A stretch of 21,884 nucleotides of DNA, taken from assembly GCA_014825775.1 (NCBI GenBank), contig MVAQ01000303.1, positions 1 to 21,884 of the forward strand, given 5' to 3'. The notes beneath the pieces were generated by a model. It was not told where the DNA came from. It saw nothing but the letters and a program-made list of their open reading frames with translations, and made no database searches. Below, piece by piece: positions 1-8,235 of this stretch (positions are counted from its first letter, which is position 1; each line of letters begins with the position of its first letter). This DNA comes from Krasilnikovozyma curviuscula. Its lineage: Eukaryota > Basidiomycota > Tremellomycetes > Cystofilobasidiales > Mrakiaceae. The position numbers were made by a program, and so were the translations under genes.

Positions 1-281
1 TTTTTTTTTTTTTTTTTTTTGGTTGAATATTGACGCGATGTTGTAACTTCAATCTCTCTCTGAAGTGAATTCTCTAATTTACTCTTCATATAATCTATTT
101 AAGCTGAAGTAAAGCGCGTATACCCGAAATCCGAATTGAGTCTGTCAAACAAGATTAGAAGCAAGTCAAAGCCATCTATTTGGCTTGCTTACCATTACCA
201 CCATCACTAGTGGAAAACGTATCTCCTTTTCTAGCACATTATCCACACCCTTCTCTGGTTCTCACCCCTCTCAATAAGGGG
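1..281. other. 3' flank of the first membrane-protein gene, starting with a T homopolymer
   Basis: The window opens with a run of 20 T. This could be a natural homopolymer, or a contig edge or assembly artefact; the sequence alone cannot separate these. The remainder is AT-rich and has no convincing coding content. It lies downstream of the minus-strand gene that ends at 282, so it probably holds that gene's 3' UTR and polyadenylation region. Confidence 0.5.
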
Positions 282-1370
282 TTACTTTGGCGCAAACTCA
301 AATCCGCCATAGTCCCCACCGGTCCTAAACTCGCCCACTGAGGACTCAAGAACATACTTCTCGTCTTCCGCTGACGTATCCCTTCCCAAATCTTTAGCAT
401 GTACCCACTTATATGAGCCAGCGCCTCCTCTTCTTGCACGGAGGCGACGGGTATAGAAAACGATTGCGATGGCTGCTATGATGGAGAAGAGGACGACGAC
501 GCCGATGACAGACATTATGAAGGACCCGGACGGTTTGGGAGAGGAAGGGATGGAATTTGGAATGTTGGATGTATTTGATATATTTTCTCTATGAGTTTGA
601 ATAGATTAGGTCAAGAGCAGAAGACGACTGTAGACGACGTTCGAAGAGAAAGACTAACTGGATCTCTGATTGATGAGCCGAGACTGACATGGCGGCCTGA
701 CTGACTACAGGTCTGGAGCTTATGCTCAAAAGAGAAGTTGCCGAAGATGAAGCGACAGAGGAAAGCGGCAAGGAGAGTGAAGACGTCGTGCTACTGTTGA
801 TGGACGTGGTAGACATTGAGATGGTCGACGAAGCGACCCTGCATCCGAGTGAATGACATCAGCAGGTATAAAATCAGAACAGAATAATGACTAAGTATGA
901 AAAAGGACTCACAATGCGCTAGACAGAGTGGTGGTAATCGCAGCCGAAGAACATTCGCCGGGTTGGATGGTGATGACATTTGAGAAACTCTGCAAATAGA
1001 CAGACACGCGGTGCATGTGAGCCGAAAGGTAGCCCCAATACCAAACAAAATACTACCTACAGTGGAGCCTGCAGCATCAGTCACCTTCAAAGTGATGGCT
1101 GTACCGGAAGGGATGTCGACGGTCCAACGGAACGACCCGGACGCCGGGATCTCTGATAACGGGAATTCTTTCAATGAATGAGCGGTGTACTGTGCACCTG
1201 GAACGGCAGCGAGGTTGTATGGTGGAATGCCTCCCGAGAGAGTGATTTCTGCTGGCTTACATTCGACCAGCGCTGCTGGGGTTGAGATGCTCAGTTGAGC
1301 CGCTGCTGGTGAGATGGAGACCGAGATAATGAAGAGTCCGACCAGGAAGGGAAAGAAGCTGAGGTTCCAT
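282..1370 (-). CDS. putative secreted single-pass membrane protein with Ser/Thr-rich stalk (paralog A)
   Basis: Proposed exons (minus strand): 1370-1061, 989-913, 838-659, 588-282, all with GT-AG introns and consistent phase. The product is about 290 aa. It has a hydrophobic N-terminus ending in SPAAAQ (signal peptide), then an ectodomain with the motif STPAALVEC, a GGIPPY segment, an FRWTVDIPSGTAITLKV strand region and a second cysteine in QPGEC. A Ser/Thr-rich stalk follows (mostly 659-838), then a TM helix (VIGVVVLFSIIAAIAIVFY) and a tail beginning with Arg-rich RRLRARR and continuing with a conserved YKWVHAK...EDEKYV motif. Oddity: the signal-peptide frame has no ATG. The only nearby ATG (1370-1368) is one base out of frame, so a base error, a real frameshift or a non-AUG start is needed. 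Architecture suggests a cell-surface or wall-facing protein; the function is unknown. The neighbouring gene at 1815-2691 is a clear paralog. Confidence 0.68.
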
Positions 1371-1814
1371 GGATTGAGTCTTGAGCTTCTGTTGGTTAGT
1401 ATTGGAAAGAAACTAGAGGGTTCCAGCCGGTTTCGTGCTTTTTATAGAGGGGAGTTTTTCCTATTCAATTGAGTGGGATAGTTGCGGTGCCCGTTCCTTT
1501 AGTGATCGAGAATTCTCTGCCCCTGTCCAACTAAACCCAAAGAGTCAGGCAGTGTAAGCATTTCAGAGCAAAAGCGATGAACCTTCAGGTGAAGGCTTCC
1601 AACTTTGGCCCAGAAAAAAAAAACAGATGTAGATTTAGATAAGGGAACTTTTACCCTGCTTGCCCACAACACAACCGGCAGGCGTTGTTCTTGCTGTTGC
1701 CAGACGTTATATGGGAAGGGATTATCGAGTCCACAGAATCCACCTATGAAATCACGTAATAGAAAAGAGATTCATCCCTTTTCAAACCACCGCGTCTTCT
1801 TGTCGCGCATCCCG
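1371..1814. other. intergenic region between tandem paralogs
   Basis: This stretch separates the start of paralog A from the stop of paralog B. It contains a TATA box near 1439-1446, an A run around 1613-1623, and little else I can interpret. Open frames here on the plus strand lack splice-consistent or family-like content and are not called. Confidence 0.5.
1439..1446 (-). promoter_or_regulatory. TATA box of paralog A
   Basis: On the minus strand this reads TATAAAAA, about 70 nt upstream of the candidate start at 1370. That fits a short 5' UTR. A branch-point-like TACTAAC followed by CAACAG lies between it and the start, so a short 5' intron is possible. However, no ATG lies between the TATA box and 1370. 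Confidence 0.6.
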
Positions 1815-2691
1815 TTACCTACCGTCGTTGATCGGCGCAACCTCATAACCACCGTGGGTAGTGCCGGGAACAAACTCGCCAACATCGTGTTCCTGGTATT
1901 GGACAACGTACTTCTCATCTTCGAAAGTCATGTCCTTCCCAGTTTCCTTGGCGTGAATCCACTTGTAGTTGCCAGCTCGATTTGCTCGGAGACGGCGGGT
2001 GAAGTAAACGATGGAACATGCTGAGACGACCGACACGAGAAGAACGAGGCCTATGATGGGACCAATTAGAGAAGACCGAGACGTTTGAGTGAACCTGTCG
2101 CAATCATCGTGATGGCCATCAGAATAAGCGAGATAACGATGAATAGATGACATGGTCAAAGGAGGCTTACTTGTCACCAGAGGAAGACGGGCGAGCTAGG
2201 GCTGCCGCGTTAAGGATGGCATTGACAGACTTGGAGCAGCCACCCGACTCAATCGTGAGGAGAGGAGAGACAGCCTAGTGTACAGCGGCAGAGATGGACG
2301 TTCCCGTGGGTTAAGTCAGTACTGAACGTCGATCGACTCGAGCGACAGTCTTCGGTGCGGTGTTTCCGGAACTCACCACTTGGCCTGTAATATCCCTAAC
2401 CTTAAGAGTGACTTGTGTACCCGCAGGGACACCGACCTGCCATCTGAGCGAACCCGCAACGACACTTTCCCAGCCTGCAAACGTGGCCAAGGGCGCTGCA
2501 TCGTACTCAGCACCAGGCTGAACCGAGAGAGTATAAGGGGATCTCCCACCAGAGAACGAGATGAAGCCATATTGACATTCAATCAGGTTCGAGGGGGTCG
2601 ACACTGAGAGTTGTTGGGCGAACGTAACCGACGAATGCGTTGTGATTGCGACGAAGGTAAACAGCACGACGAAGGACGACGAGAAGAGCAT
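1815..2691 (-). CDS. putative secreted single-pass membrane protein (paralog B)
   Basis: Exons (minus strand): 2691-2377, 2274-2171, 2094-1815, giving 232 aa with GT-AG introns in phase. The ATG at 2691 begins a clear signal peptide (MLFSSSFVVLFTFVAITTHS, then SVTFAQQ). The ectodomain matches paralog A in order: STPSNLIEC, SGGRSPYTLSVQPG, LRWQVGVPAGTQVTLKV, and a second cysteine in IESGGC. A TM helix (IIGLVLLVSVVSACSIVYF) is followed by RRLRANR and the shared tail YKWIHAK...EDEKYV...VGEF. It lacks the long Ser/Thr-rich exon of paralog A, so its stalk is very short. The two genes lie in the same orientation about 440 bp apart, which suggests tandem duplication followed by gain or loss of the stalk exon. 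The function is unknown; a surface sensor or adhesion role is only an inference from architecture. Confidence 0.82.
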
Positions 2692-3072
2692 CTTGAAGGG
2701 TTTATTGGTAAGGGAGAGATGGTGGATGAGAGAAGAAAGCAGCAAAAGCAAGTTAATTTGGTGGATGATATAAAGGAGAGAGAGTGAGACGGTGCCAAGT
2801 GTGTCCAAAGTTTTCCATTCAGTTGGTGGGTGGCGGAGGCGTACGCTCCTGCTGCTTCACAGCAATACAGACGATCCATTCAAGCGACTCTGTGGATAAC
2901 GAAAAAACAACCACTCGAGTGAGATATCCCGCAAGTTCACAGAAACTAATAGGAGCTGCTTGCACGCTCAAACAATGCTCTGGAGCAAGCAAGATCTACT
3001 GGGGTTGCCCTCGACTTCAGCCTCGACGTCGTGGTGGCAAGCGCGACCCGCATTCCAACAGTCAACGTCACA
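2692..3072. promoter_or_regulatory. divergent promoter region between paralog B and the PP2A activator
   Basis: The two flanking genes are transcribed away from each other from this 381-bp interval. A TATA-like element at 2768-2775 reads TATAAAGG on the plus strand and TTTATAT on the minus strand. Its distance to the paralog B start (about 77 nt) resembles the spacing of the TATA box in paralog A, so it probably serves paralog B. No convincing gene is present. Confidence 0.45.
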
Positions 3073-4785
3073 ATGTCGCCTTTTGTGATTCCCGTCAAGA
3101 AGATCACCTCCCCCGCCCAGCTCGAGATATTCCAGTCATCGTCGACCCACAACGACATCACTACCTTCGTCGCTGCCTTGAACAATGCTGTCGTGGGAAA
3201 GAAACGAAGCGATCCTTGCGTCGAGTCAGAGGTGATCCCTTTTCCCTTTCTGGTGTAGAGAAGACCCAAAGGGTGCCTAACCTGACTGATTTCTCTCATT
3301 GGTGGGTGCGTGTCTGATCAATCTGATAGAGCTTGAAATCCGTCGTCGCCCTCCTCGAAGCTGTCCAACAAATCGCGGTCGATACCCCTCCAGTCGACAA
3401 CAAAGCGTCCAGATTCGGCAACCCAGCATTCAAGACATTCTACGACAGGGTCCAGGAGGTTAGTACGCCAACATCTATCTCCTGTGTGGATTGTATCTTC
3501 TTTTCTGGATAATTTTGACTAATCCAAAATCCTACTTGTTTTGGTTTTGTATGTCTTCCCAGGCCTCAACTTCTCTCCATACGAAGTATCTCCCTGGAAT
3601 CCCACAAGAATCAATACCTGAGCTGTCAATCTATTTTACGGAATGCTGGGGTAACAAGATTCGAATCGACTACGGAAGTGGAATGGAGCTCAATTTCTTG
3701 ATGTGGTTGATGTGCTTGTTCAAGTTGGACGTGTGGAAAGAAGAAGACATGCAGGCTGTCGTTCTGAGAGTCTTTTGGAAGTGAGTTCAGACAGATATTC
3801 CCTTCTTGTGGTACAGGCACCACGCTGACTAGGCTCTCACCTTAACAGGTACATCGATGTCATGAGGTATCTCCAAAAGACCTACTGGTTGGAGCCTGCT
3901 GGCTCTCATGGTGTATGGGGATTGGACGACTATCATTTCCTCCCTTTCCTCTTTGGAAGCGGTCAGCTCAAAGGTTAGAGATATGATGCCACTTCTCTAC
4001 CCGCGCATTGGCTAATTTACGTCCTGTCTTCTCCTGCAGGCCACAAGTATCTTCGACCGAAATCGATACATGATGCAGATATCCTTGCAACATTCTCAAA
4101 CGACTACATGTACTTCTCTGCCATCGCATTCATAAATGCTGTGAGTTGCTGCGACAGGCTTTGTCTTTACCTCAATAACAGCCATTGACACATCACTTTG
4201 CTCGAAACAGATTAAATCAGCAAGTCTTCGATGGCATTCACCTATGCTGGATGACATATCTGCGGTCAAGACGTGGGACAAAGGCATGTCTGCAACCGCG
4301 CTGAGCCTTCCGAGCCGTGCTATCTAACGTTTCCTCATGCGGTTCAATCTTTGCACCCTCTAGTGAATTCAGGAATGCACAAAATGTACGCTGCGGAAGT
4401 CCTTAACAAACTTCCCGTGGCCCAACATATCTACTTCGGATCCCTGCTTCCTGCCCCCGAAGGCATCGACAAGCCGCACGACCACGACAAGGACGACACC
4501 GAAGGCGGACCCAAAGCTATCAAACATGGTGACCATTTCCACGCTGCGAGTAACAAAGGGATGTTGAACTTGGGTGATTGTTGTGGGATTCCGATTCCTG
4601 TAAGTTGAACTGGTCGCTGTCGTTCTGTGCCAAGGACTGATATCATTTTTTTTTCTTTTTTTGTAATCAATTGGTAGAGCGCTTTTGCTGCCGGCTTAGC
4701 TGACCATACGATAGGTCTTCGAAAAGGTGCCGATGCCATGCCTGCGAAAGGAAGTGCTTCTTTGAGGCCGTTACCTGTTGATTGA
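3073..4785 (+). CDS. serine/threonine-protein phosphatase 2A activator (PTPA/Rrd family)
   Basis: Exons: 3073-3231, 3330-3458, 3563-3780, 3849-3973, 4040-4140, 4211-4283, 4364-4599, 4678-4785, giving 382 aa. The start ATG has A at -3. Family motifs in order are [10 protein letters not shown], a [24 protein letters not shown] segment, [48 protein letters not shown], and [19 protein letters not shown] with [13 protein letters not shown] proteins (yeast Rrd1/Rrd2) are peptidyl-prolyl isomerase-like activators that help PP2A catalytic subunits reach their active Ser/Thr phosphatase form, in cytosol and nucleus. Oddities: the sixth intron (4284-4363) starts with GC rather than GT, and the C-terminal part carries a His/Asp-rich low-complexity stretch ([10 protein letters not shown]). 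It is not clear which of the two yeast paralogs it matches, so no symbol is given. Confidence 0.95.
4284..4363 (+). other. GC-AG intron in the PP2A activator gene
   Basis: The reading frame requires a splice after AAA G at 4283. The intron then begins GCATGT, like the common GTATGT donor with T replaced by C, and ends CCTCTAG. A branch-point-like CTAAC lies near 4324-4328. The nearest GT (4288) would throw the conserved VNSGMHKMY segment out of frame. Confidence 0.8.
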
Positions 4786-4990
4786 GGAGTCAAGGAGAGA
4801 TCACTAGAAATCTTTTGTAGCTTATAACTTCATGTAGAAAAGAAGTCAGCTTGCGTATGACAAGACTGTGTACGATTTAGTCATCTCATAGCTTGGCTGC
4901 GATACCAGGATCTAACCCGTCTTGCGACAACGCAAAACATGTCTACAATTTGGCACTTGTTTAGGAGGTTGAAGGGAACCTACAAGTCGA

Positions 4991-5715
4991 CTAAGACACA
5001 GGAGGCGGCGGCTGTGATGGAGAGGAGGCAAGGGTAAGTGCGAATGGCGAAGTACCGAGAGATGCAGTTGCTGGACCAGCAGACTCTCCCTCTTCAAAAT
5101 TGCTATTCCATAAGCGTCTTAATGTCAGCTCTGCGAAGCTTGGTTCGTGACTAAGAGACGTGCCTCCTTCTTGACCAACAAACACGGCTACTCCTACTCC
5201 TACCGCGTTCGAGACTGTGTGTGTGTTTGGATTAAGAGAAGATAAGATAGAGAGTCTCTCAGGCTGGGTGCGGCTGATCTGTAGCTGGCTGCAGTGGTGA
5301 TTGGTTGAAGGTGTTTTTGTCAGACGTGTCTTGTCGACGAGAATTTCGGCAGCATGAGTCCAGGCGAGGCAGAAGAACCACGACTCTGCTATAGGAAAGT
5401 TCTCTTTTGCAGCTCCAATACTTGGTCTATTTGCTTTTTGGGGCGTTGAGCGCAAGCCAACGGCTGCGTCCACTGGAAAAGCAAACGATCCACCATCCTT
5501 CCAACCATTAAAAGCCACAAAACTCAGCTTCTCCCCAGCACCGACACGAATACTGCAAGGGATCGACCCACATTCATTTGGAACAGCACCGCAACAGCAC
5601 AAAGGAGGAGGGCAATCTGCCGAGTGAGTCCTATCTGTTGTTCGTTCGCAGCTGCAGAATCAGGAGAACGAGTTTTCCCACGTTAAACCGTGAAGAAACC
5701 TCGACAAAGTGGCAT
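4991..5715 (-). CDS. hypothetical protein, unidentified, start uncertain
   Basis: A long open frame on the minus strand runs from about 5634 to a TAG at 4991-4993, over 200 codons, with no in-frame ATG. A candidate first exon at 5715-5700 (M-P-L-C-R plus one base) joins in phase through a GT donor at 5699, with acceptors at 5635 or 5617, giving a protein of roughly 215-220 aa. It begins with a Cys/Pro-rich segment (CPPPLCCCGAVPNECGSIPC), continues with VGAGEKLSFVAFNGWKDGG, and ends in a Pro/Ser-rich tail (SPSQPPPPVS). I see no signal peptide or membrane helix and cannot assign a family. It is convergent with the PP2A activator and divergent from the tetraspanin. The open frame could be fortuitous, but its length without stops argues for coding. 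Confidence 0.42.
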
Positions 5716-6003
5716 ATCAAGACAGTACGAACGTTATAGTGCTTCAAAGTGTTATGGCATCCCTTTCATTAAGCATCGTGGTCTGCGTGCTTCTGCTGAC
5801 TGCTAAATGTGCGGACGACCTTGTTGCTCTCTTCGTCGACTTCTTCTGTTTTCTGTTGCTCTCATCTTTCACTACCCAGACGAACAAGAGATCTGATGTG
5901 CTGATGAAAAGATTCCATTCTCTTTTGCCCAGGTATAGGACTTTATCCAAATTCTGTAAACCCCTTTTACACAGGCTGAAACAAGACGTCGAAAACTCTC
6001 ACC

Positions 6004-7971
6004 ATGGCCAGCAATCGCGATTCGGTGCCCCCTTCCTCCTTCCCGCTCTCAAATATGGACATCAGCTCAAGTAGTAGCTCTTCCAGGTTCTATGCAGGCT
6101 CTGCAGTAGCCGACGATTCGGTAGAATCTCTTCACGACGAGTCACCTCAGAGAGCTGAGTCTAGCACATCGTTGAATTCTCCTGTCATCACGAACCCCTT
6201 TGCCTCTGGTGTGGGTCCAAGGAGATATAGTGGTGCTAGTGAAGCGTTGCTAAACAAGTACGCTGCACCTACCTCTGGTCTCTCTCAGAGGGGCAGTTTC
6301 ATGGAAAGCGTTGGAAGGAGCAGCACCTTGAACTTGTGAGTCTCCTTTCGATTTTCCCTCAGGGTATGCTCAAGAGTCTTTTGAACCAAACCTCACGTTA
6401 TCTATTGTTTCTGCTCCTCTTTCCTACATCGTCAAACACACAAAGCCCTTACAACAACTCTGAAACCTCGCTCGTGATTCCTGCCCCACCTTTCGCACGA
6501 TCAGCAGGCAACAAAAGCTCATCGTCTTCAACATCATCCCGCCCGCTCAGTGTCAACTATCTGCCTACAAAGTTCTCTGAACCCCATAGACAAGGAGAAC
6601 GTAACCTCATAAAGAAAGGCGAGAGATACGTCTCTGTTGATCCTGACCCAGATTCAGTCAATACTCTTGGAAATGGACCAGATGACAATGGAAAAGGGAA
6701 AAAAAGAAAGCTTCATTGGAACAGATTCAAAGTGATACTTTTCTGCTTCAACACTGCGGTTAGTAACCTTTTTCGTATCCGTGCAGCGCATTCGTCATGC
6801 TGAAGTGTTTGCCGCCTGTTAGCTCATGGGATGGTCTTTAGCTGGACTCATTCTTCTCCTGCTTGTATTCTTCAACATCTGGGAACATTCAGTGGTGGTG
6901 CTTGTCGGACTGAGAACTCCTCTTATTCTATCGACCGCTTGTGCTTCTCTCGGTTTGTTCACAAGCATCCTAGGCTTCTCTGGCATTCTCCTCAACAACA
7001 GGTCCTTTTTGGCGATCTACACTCTTCTCTTGTGGGCTGTCTTTGCTTTGCTTGTGACTCCTGGTTACGTCTCGTACAAACAAGCCGCGTTCAACCTGGA
7101 AGGCAAAATCAACAAGTCTTGGTCTAGAGACTTAGGTCTCGAAGGAAGGCTAAGAATCCAAGATGCAGTGAGTAATAAGATCAACAACAATTTTTTTTTA
7201 TGTCTGAATCTATTAGAACTGGAGTGGTTGACTCTTCGCAAATAGCTTAATTGCTGTGGCTATTACAGTCCTTACGTCGAAGCTTCGCTCTCTGCTTCAT
7301 GCTACGCTCGCTCGACTCTCCCGGGATGTAAAGGGCACTACCTTCGTCTCTCTCGTTCGATTTATCGTATGTGGTACACGGTCTCGTTCTCACTGTAGGT
7401 TTCCTTCGGATTTGTTTTCATCGTTGATGCTTTCAATCGCTCATCAGTAGTTTGTTGGTCCCGTAGTGTACCCCTCCAATTAGGAATCATGGTTGCAGCC
7501 CTGCTCTGCTCAAATCACGTCACGTACAGGTTCGGAAAAGGTCTGACTCCAGAGGCGTACAGACTAGATCTCAAAGCTGTTGGTGAATGGATGGATACCT
7601 TCGCTGGGTAGGTTCTGTTAAAACAAAGTAAAATAATGGAATGATTAAAGTCTAAAGACTGATTTTTTTTTTTTGGATCCAGTGAAATCGCTTCAGCATA
7701 TGGAGAAGGTGTCGCACACGATGCTATCAATCGGTCATCTTCAAACCTCGACGCAATATACTTGGCGTCTCAAAATAACCTTCCAGGCTCTCGTCAATCC
7801 TCGTTCTCCCTCTTGGGCATGGGTGGTAGTGGTCGTCATCAATCTGTTCCATTTGAGATGCAGGATGCAGCAAATCAACGGGATGACAACAGCAATAGCC
7901 CGAACAGCATGATGGAGGAGTCGAGTCAAGAAGGAAGGAAGAGCGGGGGGTGGATGAGGAGAAAGCTTTAA
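6004..7971 (+). CDS. tetraspanin with long N- and C-terminal cytoplasmic extensions
   Basis: Exons: 6004-6335, 6446-6758, 6823-7167, 7246-7394, 7467-7607, 7683-7971, giving 522 aa. The ATG sits in a good context (CACCATGG). Residues 1 to about 200 are Ser-rich and hydrophilic. Four hydrophobic helices follow: TM1 about 205-235, TM2 about 246-270, TM3 about 274-298 and TM4 about 370-393. The large extracellular loop has the diagnostic CCG (residues 333-335), a further Cys at 349 and PGC at 356-358. After TM4 comes CSNHVTYRFGKGLTPEAYRL, then a Gly/Ser/Asn-rich cytoplasmic tail of about 120 residues ending in basic WMRRKL. Tetraspanins organise membrane microdomains; in fungi the family (Pls1, Tsp2, Tsp3) is tied to polarised growth and morphogenesis. 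The four-helix CCG/PGC pattern is firm, but the subfamily is not assigned. A T-rich tract precedes the last acceptor. Confidence 0.9.
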
Positions 7972-8235
7972 CGAATAAACTGGGCATGAGCATAGATATC
8001 TTCAATACACCTTTTATACATCAAAGTCATATGGACGTGGACATTCTGTATATCTTCTACCTAGCCTAAGGCACACTACTGTATCTCTTAACACCGTTTT
8101 TTGTGACGTGATATCTTTAAAAGCCATGCACCTCTACCTTACTCCACAAAGAGCGTTCTTTCGTTATCCACATAACAGTCTCATACGACGGTGTATGAAT
8201 GTTACAAGCGTCAGTCACGTCGATCGAGAAAGCGT
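7972..8235. other. convergent 3' intergenic region
   Basis: This lies between the stop of the tetraspanin and the stop of FEN1, which converge here. It should hold both 3' UTRs. I see no gene or distinctive repeat. Confidence 0.5.

Noticed and set aside
1605..2024. Plus-strand 139-codon open frame overlapping paralog B
   Set aside because: It is mostly antisense to the paralog B last exon and starts in an A-rich intergenic tract.
2946..3299. Minus-strand open frame opposite the PP2A activator first exon
   Set aside because: It is the antisense shadow of a supported coding exon, with no recognisable content.
2784..3317. Plus-strand 177-codon open frame over the PP2A activator start
   Set aside because: It overlaps the first PP2A activator exon in another frame, has no homology-like motif, and would preclude the well-supported activator start.
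5709..6074. Plus-strand open frame before the tetraspanin
   Set aside because: It has no good start, overlaps the tetraspanin start in another frame, and its hydrophobic run looks fortuitous.
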